IMG/VR virus record: IMGVR_UViG_3300030382_000226 | Coordinates: 1-35,021 of that record | DNA: 35,021 bases | DNA from: a virus | Strand: one strand, 5' to 3' | Shown: piece after piece, positions 5,416 through 13,146 of the stretch | How the letters are laid out: each line of letters starts with the position of its first letter | Position numbering within the stretch: the first letter of the stretch is position 1 | Made by a program: the position numbers and the translations under genes | The notes under the pieces: model-generated | The model's input: the letters and a program-made list of their open reading frames with translations, nothing else | Told to the model about the DNA's origin: nothing | Databases searched by the model: none

Positions 5416-7278
5416 CTAATTCCATTCAAATGATTTACTTCCGTCTAAGATTTCTAAAACTGCTTCTTTACGGATCAAAGTTTTGATTCCGTAATCCACG
5501 TTACCTGAATTACTTTTTACTAATGCAGCTTTAACAACTGCCATTCGGTTGAAGTCTATGCCTTGTTCTGCACAAATTCTTTCGCACGTTTCTTCGTCAG
5601 CTAACCACATTGCTATCGCAAATCTAACTGAGTCTGTAATTGATGATGCTCCACGAATTTCAGCACGATGCGTAAGAGCATCGTCAGAGTCATTCGTTAA
5701 TGCACCTTTATTAAGATGATGAACTGTTAAAGTGCTACAACCAATTCTGGCACTTATGTTCGCACAATAAGAACCCCATAATTGGCCCACTTCGTTAGAG
5801 CTAGAAACATTGCCTGTAGTAAATGCCTGGAGAGGATCAAAACAACATAACTTTAAATTAGGTATCATCTTTAATTCATCGACCAACTCTTGACCAATAG
5901 GAGTAATGCCTTCTTCTCTTAATAAGATCATTGGCTCTTTTTGTTCAGGAATAGGAAACACATAAACATCGTAAGGTGAATCAAACCTCTCACCTTTTGG
6001 ATCAAGTAGATCTATTCTCCTGTGGATCTCACTTAAATCATCCTCGGCTGCAAAGATTACGCTGTTACCTTGTTGTAGTATTTTCTTTCCCCACCAACTA
6101 CCACCTGTTGCAATGCCTAATGCCAACTGAATGACACTTAGACTTTTACCAACGCCACCGACCGCAGCAATGATGCCGGGTTTCGAGAGGGGAACAAACG
6201 AGTCTACTAACCACTCAGTCTGAGGAGGAGAGTTTACTAGATTCCGAATGGCATATTGTCGAATGTTAAACTTGGAGTCTAACAGTTCGAGTTTGACTTG
6301 CTCATTCCCCTGTTGTCTTGCTAAATCATTGTAATCACCAATGATGCTTGGCAATCTGGTTACACAATTTAAAACTGCTGTCGCAACTTCGTTGGCCTTA
6401 GTGTTGCCGACTTGGTTTTCATCATTGTCTAACGCTAAAATAAATTTACAGTTACTACCAATTATTTCTCTTAATCTGCTGAGAGCTGGCAAACAAAAGT
6501 TCGCACTAAATACCACCAAGCAAGGAACACCTGTACTCTCATAGATCGAACCTGCTGTCGCATAACCCTCACAGACGATAAGATTTGGTAAGTGCAACAG
6601 ATCATTCACATCGCAACCAATAAGGTTCACGTTGCCTCTGACAGCTCCACCACCAACAAACTTTTTATCTCCGTTTGGAAAAATATATTGTAGACTTTTT
6701 ATGTCTTTTGCTAATGTTCCGTTATCATTTTTGGTGATAGAATACACACCGACAAGTAGGTTGCCATTTACTTGTTTTAGACCATAACTTTTAACACTTT
6801 TTACATCCAGATACTTATGTTGAACAACCTCTTCAGCCGACTCAAACTTTTCTTTTGCGTATACAGCAACTTCTTCTTGTTGCTTTTCTTTAGCTTCTTG
6901 TCTCCTGGCATTAGCCTCTTCCAACTTACGCTGTAGGTCTTGCTTTTCTACAGGTGTTAAATCATTGGCTGAATAACTAAGGAACTTCCCCTCAAAAGAA
7001 CTGCGCCAATTACCAAAGACGCAAACAAATTTTTCGTGGTCGATCTGATTGAAAACATAATACCCAGATGCCTCGCCTACTTTATCAGGTCGACAGTTTG
7101 CAACTGCTCCAACTTTACAGCGAACTAAATCACCGCTCATGTCTATATAATCAACCAACAAACCATGCGTCTGCATCTCGTTCATTAGGTCTTGAATACT
7201 TTTACCCTTATTGGCAAAAGCAAAGTTAGGATCTATCGCTAGGCCCTCTTCTCCAAAAAACTGTGTTAGATCAGTCAT
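5416..7278 (-). CDS. Toprim-AAA primase/helicase-type replication protein
   Basis: A 620-residue two-part protein. A Toprim-like domain at about 225-310 has VCEGYATAG (Glu at 237) and LALDNDENQ (DND at 284-286). A RepA-like AAA domain from about 350 has Walker A GGVGKS (374-379), a Walker-B-like LCCFDPLQAF (Asp481) and a TVHHLNKG sensor region at 518-525. A charged helix (about 105-145, rich in Glu, Lys and Arg) precedes the Toprim part. Such fusions act as helicases with primase-related domains at replication forks. No DNA polymerase is present, so replication would use the host's. It overlaps the upstream gene by 8 bases. Confidence 0.85.
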   Translation of the reverse strand: MTDLTQFFGEEGLAIDPNFAFANKGKSIQDLMNEMQTHGLLVDYIDMSGDLVRCKVGAVANCRPDKVGEASGYYVFNQIDHEKFVCVFGNWRSSFEGKFLSYSANDLTPVEKQDLQRKLEEANARRQEAKEKQQEEVAVYAKEKFESAEEVVQHKYLDVKSVKSYGLKQVNGNLLVGVYSITKNDNGTLAKDIKSLQYIFPNGDKKFVGGGAVRGNVNLIGCDVNDLLHLPNLIVCEGYATAGSIYESTGVPCLVVFSANFCLPALSRLREIIGSNCKFILALDNDENQVGNTKANEVATAVLNCVTRLPSIIGDYNDLARQQGNEQVKLELLDSKFNIRQYAIRNLVNSPPQTEWLVDSFVPLSKPGIIAAVGGVGKSLSVIQLALGIATGGSWWGKKILQQGNSVIFAAEDDLSEIHRRIDLLDPKGERFDSPYDVYVFPIPEQKEPMILLREEGITPIGQELVDELKMIPNLKLCCFDPLQAFTTGNVSSSNEVGQLWGSYCANISARIGCSTLTVHHLNKGALTNDSDDALTHRAEIRGASSITDSVRFAIAMWLADEETCERICAEQGIDFNRMAVVKAALVKSNSGNVDYGIKTLIRKEAVLEILDGSKSFEWN

Positions 7279-7504
7279 TTAATTTTTTGACGAGCTTACA
7301 CAAAACCCCAGAACTTATCTTTTTACGATTAATAAATTTTTCTAATGTTTCATGGTAGATATTATTTTCTTTAGCAAGACTTCTGATAAAAGCGTTACTC
7401 AAGTATTGTTCACCATAATTTCGTTGCAGATAGCTTATTAATTTTACTCTGCATTGCTCTATTTCTAGGTCTGTGTATAAATTTTTGGGTATCTTAATTT
7501 TCAT
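7271..7504 (-). CDS. Small HTH-like protein
   Basis: A 77-residue protein. Residues 40-72 (FIRSLAKENNIYHETLEKFI, then NRKKISSGVLCKLVKKLND) resemble a Cro/CI-type helix-turn-helix. The N-terminal part is basic. It overlaps the primase/helicase start by 8 bases and the upstream gene by 4 bases. It may be a small regulator or a loader for the helicase. The family is unconfirmed. Confidence 0.55.
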   Translation of the reverse strand: MKIKIPKNLYTDLEIEQCRVKLISYLQRNYGEQYLSNAFIRSLAKENNIYHETLEKFINRKKISSGVLCKLVKKLND

Positions 7505-7893
7505 TTCCTGCTCTCACCTGTCTTTGCTTGATGATGAGCATGATTCAGATAAGAGCGCACAAGAGATCGGACAAATGCCAACCTCTGTTCTTTTGACCAC
7601 TTGTGTAATTCAAATGATCCTGTTTCTTTTTTTGTATCTAAATAAATGTCTTTGCTTTTCCCCAAAGCGTAATCAAGTCCTTCCTCAGAAACTTGCGCAA
7701 AATTTTTTATCTCTTGCATCTTTTCTCCTCGTTTAATTTTATCCAGGTGATCTAGTGAACACCCCCCAAACATCTTATTACCAACCATGACAAACATCGG
7801 GGAAGCCAAGCCTCTGCAATAACCACAAAGACTGGGCCTCCGATATTTAAGGTCATGGCTAGAAGGGGATGTTCTCGCTGTGGTCTGTATCAT
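7501..7893 (-). CDS. Hypothetical protein with a CxxC-CxxxH cluster
   Basis: A 130-residue protein with Cys23, Cys26, Cys45 and His49 (LCGYCRG and GGCSLDHL), fit for one zinc ion. A charged helical C-terminus ends HHQAKTGESRK. The start at ATG 7893 lies 35 bases inside the SSB-like gene and has only a weak ribosome site. Later starts would lose the cysteines, so I keep it. It lies within the replication block and is perhaps a DNA- or protein-binding accessory. Family unknown. Confidence 0.55.
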   Translation of the reverse strand: MIQTTARTSPSSHDLKYRRPSLCGYCRGLASPMFVMVGNKMFGGCSLDHLDKIKRGEKMQEIKNFAQVSEEGLDYALGKSKDIYLDTKKETGSFELHKWSKEQRLAFVRSLVRSYLNHAHHQAKTGESRK

Positions 7894-8329
7894 CAGCTTT
7901 TTCTTCGACCTTTGGCTCAGACTTAGCTTTGCTTACTTCTTGCCAAGTTTTACCGAAATCTTCTTTGATTTCTAAATAACCAGACTCAGCTCTAACTAAC
8001 TCTGCTGATACTGACTTGCCTACAAGTTGGTCAGTATTTTTCATTGAGTTTAATCCTACTGCGTTCATAAACAGCATCAAAGAGTTTTGCCCTATGTCTA
8101 CTGCTTTAGGATTATCAGATCCCATAGTAAAAGTGTTGCTGACATTGATAGTCGTTCCGTCAACTTCAAAAAGCATCTTTAACGCTTTCCAGTTGTTCTT
8201 TCCCTCTATCATATCTGAACCAGCATAATGCAAAGTGTAGCGACCTGGTTCTAAAGAACTTCCGCCACTCCCATTTGCATTTGCAGTATCAAACGCCTCA
8301 CCGCCATTATATTGTGTTAAATCAACCAT
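7859..8329 (-). CDS. DUF669-like SSB-type single-strand DNA-binding protein
   Basis: A 156-residue protein opening MVDLTQYNGGEAFDTA and containing an OB-like beta-rich core (KALKMLFEVDGTTINVSNTF), as in DUF669 phage proteins. It ends in an acidic linker and the tip DDTDHSENIPF. That tip mimics the bacterial SSB C-terminus (DDDIPF), the dock for host repair and replication proteins. It is inferred to coat single-stranded DNA for the helicase and recombination module. A strong ribosome site (ACGGAGGTAATT) precedes ATG 8329, after a short A/T-rich spacer. Confidence 0.75.
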   Translation of the reverse strand: MVDLTQYNGGEAFDTANANGSGGSSLEPGRYTLHYAGSDMIEGKNNWKALKMLFEVDGTTINVSNTFTMGSDNPKAVDIGQNSLMLFMNAVGLNSMKNTDQLVGKSVSAELVRAESGYLEIKEDFGKTWQEVSKAKSEPKVEEKADDTDHSENIPF

Positions 8330-8365
8330 AATTACCTCCGTAAAAAAATTAACACTAAAAAAAAC

Positions 8366-8566
8366 TTATCCGAGATCGTACTCTTCAAAGTCGCCTGTAC
8401 GATCAATCAAGAATAACAAGTCTTTGATAATCTCTACCAACTCCTTGTTACCGCCAATGGGTAGGATGTGATCGTTTTCCCCATTTTGTTCTTCAACATG
8501 ATCTAATAAAACCTTTGCTCTCTTCATGTAGTACAGAGCATCGTCATGGCTAATTTGTAATGCCAT
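8366..8566 (-). CDS. Hypothetical acidic small protein
   Basis: A 66-residue acidic helical protein (SHDDALYYMKRAKVLLDHVE ... FLIDRTGDFEEYDLG). Its ATG at 8566 overlaps the stop of the ATPase gene as TAATG, so it is cotranslated. No motif is recognised. It lies between the SSB-like and Sak4-like genes, which suggests a partner role in recombination. Confidence 0.55.
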   Translation of the reverse strand: MALQISHDDALYYMKRAKVLLDHVEEQNGENDHILPIGGNKELVEIIKDLLFLIDRTGDFEEYDLG

Positions 8567-9351
8567 TAGGATTTATTGATTAACTTACCAATCTCGGCCC
8601 AAGTCTTTTCAGCTCTGACAATAAAATCATCGCCTTCTTCAACAACTGGTATTTCCTCTGGTAAACCATATCTATTTTTAGCAACCGCAGCAGGTGATTC
8701 AGTCGTAACTAAAACTCTGCCTGACTGAACAGTTTTGCTGGTAAGACCTTTGTTACCTTGAACCTTAACAGTTCCTTTTTTGTAATTAAGGAACAAACAC
8801 ATATCACTAGCTTCAAGAACTAAGGCTGATGCGTGTTTATTAAGTTTGAGTTCGTGGCGGTCATAACTTTCAGTAGATGGATCATGGAATGTTTTAATCT
8901 GATTGTGTGCAATCAAAACAATTCGCATAGACTTTTCATTTCTAAGCCTATTAACCAGATCAAGTATTTCTCGCCAGTATTTAGTTGCCTCTGAAAAACC
9001 ACGACCATAGCCGAACGACTCTATGCTTGGTTGCTTGTGAACTTCGCAAGTTTTAACATGGACTAATGGTTCTAACCAATCCAGACTATCAACAACCAAA
9101 GTATCAAAAGGCAAATCGTCTGTATTTATTAACTTATTCAACCTATCAATAAAAGTGTCGTAATCTTTTATTAAACCAGAGTGTGCTATTTCTCTTTTCT
9201 TAGTTAATATTCCCAAACCCTCTTCAGTCTGTAACATGATAGGATTTTTGCTACCAATGGCTAATGTAGTTTTACCAAGACCAGATGGCCCATAGATAAT
9301 TACAATGCTTGGTTTCGCTTTTGCTTTCTTTTGAATCCACTCTAAGCTCAT
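8566..9351 (-). CDS. Sak4-like/AAA_24 RecA-fold ATPase (recombinase)
   Basis: A 261-residue P-loop ATPase. Walker A is GPSGLGKTT (21-29) and Walker B is TLVVDSL (Asp88). A sensor-like MRIVLIAHNQIKTFHDP follows at about 143-159. The layout matches AAA_24 phage proteins, which include Sak4 single-strand annealing recombinases. It probably pairs homologous single strands together with the adjacent SSB-like protein and the nuclease at 10243-10995. The 3' end overlaps the next gene by one base and the 5' end overlaps the upstream gene by four (ATGA). Confidence 0.8.
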   Translation of the reverse strand: MSLEWIQKKAKAKPSIVIIYGPSGLGKTTLAIGSKNPIMLQTEEGLGILTKKREIAHSGLIKDYDTFIDRLNKLINTDDLPFDTLVVDSLDWLEPLVHVKTCEVHKQPSIESFGYGRGFSEATKYWREILDLVNRLRNEKSMRIVLIAHNQIKTFHDPSTESYDRHELKLNKHASALVLEASDMCLFLNYKKGTVKVQGNKGLTSKTVQSGRVLVTTESPAAVAKNRYGLPEEIPVVEEGDDFIVRAEKTWAEIGKLINKS

Positions 9352-9638
9352 TTTTTCACCTCATCAACGCCATGAATTTTTACTGGCTTTTTATAAGGCG
9401 GTAATTTAGCCTCAAGTTTCTCTAGTGCATTTCGTATATTCTTTTGAATAGAAGCCATGTGATGAACAATTCTAATTGCTTCATCATGTTGTGGTTCTAA
9501 TTCTTGTTCGGCTTTTAAATCCTGTTGGATTTCTATGACCAAAGGTCGAATATTATCAGTTAAATCTTTGTTATAGATTTCCCTGGGGTTTCCGTCATTG
9601 TCATTAAATGACAATAACGCTTTCTCTTCTTCTTTCAT
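9348..9638 (-). CDS. Hypothetical charged helical protein
   Basis: A 96-residue protein with a strongly charged N-terminus (MKEEEKALLSFNDNDG) and a predicted helical coiled-coil-like region (HHMASIQKNIRNALEKLEAK). Overlaps of four bases on both sides tie it to the ATPase and methyltransferase-like genes. No catalytic motif is seen. It is possibly an adaptor within the recombination operon. Confidence 0.55.
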   Translation of the reverse strand: MKEEEKALLSFNDNDGNPREIYNKDLTDNIRPLVIEIQQDLKAEQELEPQHDEAIRIVHHMASIQKNIRNALEKLEAKLPPYKKPVKIHGVDEVKK

Positions 9639-10249
9639 TTTTCTTCTCCATTGTTTTGGGTAATATAATCACCCCATTGTTTAGCCATAGCTTTAGCAAT
9701 TCCTTGATAAAACAGACTCCTTTCTTTACCTTTGCCACTTCCTAACCACCAAATTCTATTTTTTTCTTTGGGGTGTAATTGATCTGTTTCTGCTTTCACA
9801 TTATGAGTTTCAATTAGCTTGGGTAAATCTTTTAACCATAAGCAGGTTCTTTTGTATTCTTTATGTCCAAATTGATATGGGTTAATCATTTGGTCTGACT
9901 TTCTTATATAAGATGAAATGACACTTACGGGATTTTCTATTGCGATATGTTTTATATCAGCATCCATAAGTTTTTGGACAAAAGCTATTGCTTCATCTCG
10001 TAAGTGCATTGGCTTTTTACCCTCAGTAAACCACCTTGATCCACTTACTGATAAGTGAGTGCAAGGAGGATGAGCAATCATTAAATCCCAATTTTGATTT
10101 AATATTTCTATAACATCACGTTGATAATGTCGGGATTGGTCGGAACAATATACACTTTCGCAAGGTAGAATATCGCAAGAGTAAGCATCAAATCCTAACT
10201 TTAAAAACTCATCTCTAACTGTTCCGCTATATTCACAAGCGACTAACAC
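9635..10249 (-). CDS. Cytosine methyltransferase-like protein (second)
   Basis: A 204-residue protein. It begins with a short SAM-motif-like VACEYSGTVRD and has AHPPCTHLSVSG (PPC at 61-63, like C5-methyltransferase motif IV) and IENPVS (105-107, like motif VI). A KRTCLW element (133-138) follows. It is smaller than usual C5 enzymes and lacks a clear target-recognition domain. Such phage proteins may be DNA modification enzymes or accessory subunits. The start is GTG at 10249, inside the upstream gene's last codons, with a weak ribosome site. Confidence 0.7.
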   Translation of the reverse strand: MLVACEYSGTVRDEFLKLGFDAYSCDILPCESVYCSDQSRHYQRDVIEILNQNWDLMIAHPPCTHLSVSGSRWFTEGKKPMHLRDEAIAFVQKLMDADIKHIAIENPVSVISSYIRKSDQMINPYQFGHKEYKRTCLWLKDLPKLIETHNVKAETDQLHPKEKNRIWWLGSGKGKERSLFYQGIAKAMAKQWGDYITQNNGEEK

Positions 10250-10995
10250 TTTTTTAATTTTTCACCTTCCTGATGTTTTTGAAATGTTAAACAATCGGGT
10301 TTGTAAGCACAAAACCGACACCAATCTCCAGCGTTGTAGGATGGATCTTTGTCCATAGCTTCCTCACACGCTGGTTTTAAAATATTGAAACCCCAATCTA
10401 CTAGATCGACAGCTTGAATATCAAAACTTCTAATAGGGCCATCTCTGTGAAAAGATTTTTTACTTGGTTGGATGATCGTCATTTCAACCACAGTATTTTC
10501 ATCTCCCCACCGAGCTAGTGCGCCCAAACTATATGTCATTAATTGTTCGTTAAAATTTACATCGACTGGAAAATTACCAGACTTTAAATCTGCAACCACC
10601 ATACGATTGCCTTCTCCTAAAATGACTGCGTCTGCTGTTCCCCAACAGTCATCGCTGATTTCATTAAGATAAACTTTCTCTTCTATCAAAAGTTTGCCAT
10701 TAAGTTCTTCGGTTCTTTGTCTAATGTAGTTGACGTAAGTTTCAGCTATTATTATTTCTTCTAAGCCTATCTCTATGGCGAAACCCTCTAACTCAACTGT
10801 CTTACCCAACCAATAATCTGATAAGGTAACTCCGTCTAATCTGTCTTTTAATAATTGTTCACACATCTCATGTATTGCTGTTCCTCTCGCAGCAGGAAAA
10901 CTTGATGATGAGGGAGCTTGTGCGTTGGGTATCGCTGAACCAGGACATCTTATAACCCTTGATATGCTACTCGGTGCTAGTGTTGCATGAGCCAA
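10243..10995 (-). CDS. PD-(D/E)XK nuclease, DUF2800-like, with a four-cysteine cluster
   Basis: A 250-residue exonuclease-like protein. The nuclease core shows RGTAIHE (38-43), CWGTADAV with Asp122, and VADLKSG with Asp136 and Lys138, then Gln151. Cys17 together with Cys226, Cys229 and Cys235 (CRFCAYKPDC) forms the one-plus-three pattern of the Fe-S staple in AddB and Cas4 nucleases. It probably resects DNA for the Sak4-like recombinase. The start is TTG at 10995, supported by AGAGGAG 7 bases upstream; the in-range ATGs are out of frame. It is the first gene of the recombination operon. Confidence 0.82.
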   Translation of the reverse strand: MAHATLAPSSISRVIRCPGSAIPNAQAPSSSSFPAARGTAIHEMCEQLLKDRLDGVTLSDYWLGKTVELEGFAIEIGLEEIIIAETYVNYIRQRTEELNGKLLIEEKVYLNEISDDCWGTADAVILGEGNRMVVADLKSGNFPVDVNFNEQLMTYSLGALARWGDENTVVEMTIIQPSKKSFHRDGPIRSFDIQAVDLVDWGFNILKPACEEAMDKDPSYNAGDWCRFCAYKPDCLTFQKHQEGEKLKKC

Positions 10996-11050
10996 TATAG
11001 TTCTCCTCTATCATTGATAATTTTCGGTCTTTCAACCCCACAGTAACGAA

Positions 11051-11242
11051 TTAACTTGCGACTGGTTCGATTGTTGATTTGTTTTCTGTTTCTTCTATAA
11101 CCTGAAGATCATAAAGAACTTTACCACCCATTTTGGAATAGGCTGGGCCTTTACCTTGCGCCCGATAGTTAGCTAGTGTTCTTGGAGATTTTCTCCATCT
11201 TTCTGCAAGCTCCTCTTGTGTAAGCCAAACTTTATTGTTCAT
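11051..11242 (-). CDS. xis: Excisionase-like HTH protein
   Basis: A 63-residue helix-turn-helix (HTH_17/AlpA type): WLTQEELAERWRKSPRTLAN at 6-25, followed by YRAQGKGPAYSKMGGKVLYD. Such proteins bend DNA at att sites to direct excision, or act as regulators. It stands near the integrase and an attP-like site. TGAGG precedes the ATG at 11242. It is the last gene before an AT-rich divergent region, so it may also control the promoters there. Confidence 0.7.
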   Translation of the reverse strand: MNNKVWLTQEELAERWRKSPRTLANYRAQGKGPAYSKMGGKVLYDLQVIEETENKSTIEPVAS

Positions 11243-11396
11243 TTATTTACCTCATTGTTCACGATTATGTTATTCTACTACATAGTTTTTTAAGAAAGCA
11301 AATTTTAAAAAAAAAATCTTATAAAAATATTTTTTTAATTTGCAATAAAAAAAATTAATTTTTAAAAAAAAATTTTAAATTTACACGGAGCAAAAA
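11243..11396. promoter_or_regulatory. Very AT-rich divergent intergenic region
   Basis: It lies between the excisionase-like gene (leftward) and the DUF3310 gene (rightward). From about 11285 to 11385 it is almost wholly A and T, in long homopolymer runs. It probably holds promoters for both genes and may be a curved or easily melted DNA unwinding element. No single promoter can be chosen with confidence. Confidence 0.45.
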
Positions 11397-11666
11397 ATGT
11401 CTATAGATAACGCAACACCTGAAGAATGGAATCAAGCAATGAAAGGGGAAAAAGATATGGTAAACAAACCAGCACACTATCAAGGTGCGATAGAGTGTAT
11501 TGATTTAATAAAAGATCGTGTCGGTTCAAATAATTTTCCATCTTATTTAGAGGGAAACATTTGGAAATACTTTTATCGTTACAAAGACAAAGAAGAAAAC
11601 ATCCAGGACTTAGAGAAAGCTGCTTGGTATCTCAACAAATTGATTGAGCATTACAAAGAGCTGTAA
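11397..11666 (+). CDS. DUF3310 family protein
   Basis: An 89-residue protein with the family signature: NKPAHYQGAIECIDLI at about 23-38, then GNIWKYFYRYKDKEENIQDL and AAWYLNKLIEH. DUF3310 proteins are widespread in phages and their biochemical role is not settled; they are sometimes linked to nucleotide metabolism. ACGGAG lies 8 bases before ATG 11397. This is a lone rightward gene within the leftward block, divergent from the excisionase-like gene. Confidence 0.85.
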   Translation: MSIDNATPEEWNQAMKGEKDMVNKPAHYQGAIECIDLIKDRVGSNNFPSYLEGNIWKYFYRYKDKEENIQDLEKAAWYLNKLIEHYKEL

Positions 11667-11674
11667 AAAATAAC

Positions 11675-11749
11675 ATGAACCACGAAGAAATAATGAGATT
11701 TGCCCTGGTTGGCTTAGTTTGTAGCATTATTGTACTAATAAGCCTTTAG
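11675..11749 (+). CDS. Possible 24-residue membrane peptide
   Basis: The ATG at 11675 is eight bases after the DUF3310 stop. The product (MNHEEIMRFALVGLVCSIIV and four more residues) is one hydrophobic helix behind a short charged head. The ribosome site is weak. Supporting points are the codon frame, the short gap and the similar micro-membrane proteins at 1322 and 2394. Confidence 0.35.
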   Translation: MNHEEIMRFALVGLVCSIIVLISL

Positions 11750-11858
11750 ATCGTTTCTAAGAACGCCTTTGTTTGGTTAATACTAAACCTTAGACCAAGT
11801 CAAATAAACGCCTCTGGTGGCTTTGTGTGCATCAACTTTTCTTTAAAATCACCAAAAA

Positions 11859-12893
11859 TTAGCCATTCATAATAATCTTCTGAATATGGTCGCCAATCTT
11901 CTGTGCGTTCTCAACTGACACCTTTTCATGGATATGTGCATAGCGTTGAGTCGCTGCAATATCTCTATGGCCCAATAAATTACCGACCATACTTAGGTTC
12001 ATATCTAAACCAATACCAAAAGATGCGTAGCTATGTCGAAGATCATGCAACCTTAAATCTGGTGCGTTGATTTGTTTTCTGATTCCATCCCAAAACTTTC
12101 TCGGACTACCGATCCCAACTATCGTGCCACTTGTTCTTGGCAAAGCATTGATAATGTTCATGGCTTGTTTAGATAAATAAATAACTCTGTCATCACCATA
12201 TCGCATCGTCTTATGGTTTTTTAATGTGAGTTTATTATCCTGAAGATCTGACCACCTAGCACCAGCCACCTCACCACACCTTGCACCTGTTAATATTAAC
12301 AACCAAATAAATGCAACTGAGTTCGCTAGTTCTGGTATCTTCGATTTAGAGTTTAATATTTTAACCACACCATTCAGCTCCTCTTCAGTTAGATAGCGTT
12401 TACGTTTAGCCTCTGGATTCTTTTCTATTCCGTCTACTGGATGGTCTTTAATTTTGGCATGACGATAAGTTGCCTTTAATACTTCCAGGCATTTGTTAGC
12501 TGCTATAGGCGCACGTTGAGTTACCTTGTCATGTAGTGTTTGTATCTCGCTGTCAGAAATCTCATCTAAATGTTTATGACCAAATTGTTTCTTAATATCC
12601 TTTTCATAAATTGCGGTATATTGCTTTGCACTATTTGATCCTTTGTTGGTAAGTTTTTGCACATAGTTAGTAAACGCCTCATCTAATGTGAGCTTGTTCT
12701 TCTTATCCATTGGATCTATTCCAGTAGCTACTAGGCCCAAGTTCTTTTGTGCTAGGTTTCTTGCTACTTTAATAGGTAAGTCCAGAGATCCTAACTTCAT
12801 GCTCCTGCGCTTACCATTAATTCTGTAGTAAACGTAATAACCAGTTGGATATATTTTAAGTGCCTGTACCTGTGTGTCGTTCTTGTATTTCAT
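11859..12893 (-). CDS. int: Tyrosine recombinase integrase
   Basis: A 344-residue phage integrase for site-specific insertion at a host att site. The N-terminal arm-binding region (about 1-60) is rich in beta-type YYVYYRINGKRRSMKLG. A core-binding SAM-like domain spans about 68-150. The catalytic domain has Arg205 (TGARCGEV), Lys228 (NHK), His283 and Arg286 (LHDLRHSY), His309 (LLGHR) and nucleophile Tyr318 (QRYAH). All expected residues are present, so it is probably active. AGGAGCAAAG precedes ATG 12893, which lies 38 bases inside the DUF1289 gene. The att-like region is about 0.6 kb upstream. Confidence 0.95.
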   Translation of the reverse strand: MKYKNDTQVQALKIYPTGYYVYYRINGKRRSMKLGSLDLPIKVARNLAQKNLGLVATGIDPMDKKNKLTLDEAFTNYVQKLTNKGSNSAKQYTAIYEKDIKKQFGHKHLDEISDSEIQTLHDKVTQRAPIAANKCLEVLKATYRHAKIKDHPVDGIEKNPEAKRKRYLTEEELNGVVKILNSKSKIPELANSVAFIWLLILTGARCGEVAGARWSDLQDNKLTLKNHKTMRYGDDRVIYLSKQAMNIINALPRTSGTIVGIGSPRKFWDGIRKQINAPDLRLHDLRHSYASFGIGLDMNLSMVGNLLGHRDIAATQRYAHIHEKVSVENAQKIGDHIQKIIMNG

Positions 12894-13146
12894 CTTTGCT
12901 CCTAGTTTGTAGATGTCTTATTCCAAAGTTTTCACTTGCATTACGCAAGTTAATTATTTTCTTTTCGAGGTCTGAATATTTCTCCCAATCTATTACCTCT
13001 GTTCTTGTTCTCCCACAGCCTACACAACGATCATCGTCAGGCATTGCCGAGGTTGAACAAACCCCAATGCAAGGACTATCTGCCACACTCACGCACCTGC
13101 CTAGTGTTTTAGATAGTTCTGTAAATTTTCCAGTTGTCGCTTTCAT
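12856..13146 (-). CDS. DUF1289 Fe-S-type protein
   Basis: A 96-residue protein with SPCIGVCSTS (Cys26, Cys30) and DDDRCVGCGRTRTEVIDW (Cys41, Cys44), the DUF1289 signature of small bacterial proteins thought to bind an Fe-S cluster. Residues 60-96 form a C-terminal extension whose coding end overlaps int by 38 bases. The start overlaps the upstream stop as ATGA. DUF1289 proteins are usually chromosomal, so presence inside an integrase operon suggests a captured host gene. Its role in the phage is unknown. Confidence 0.85.
   Translation of the reverse strand: MKATTGKFTELSKTLGRCVSVADSPCIGVCSTSAMPDDDRCVGCGRTRTEVIDWEKYSDLEKKIINLRNASENFGIRHLQTRSKDEIQERHTGTGT

Noticed and set aside
11750-11858. Terminator between the 24-residue ORF and int
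   Set aside because: Several weak short stems are possible here but none carries a U run; the segment holds nothing firmer.
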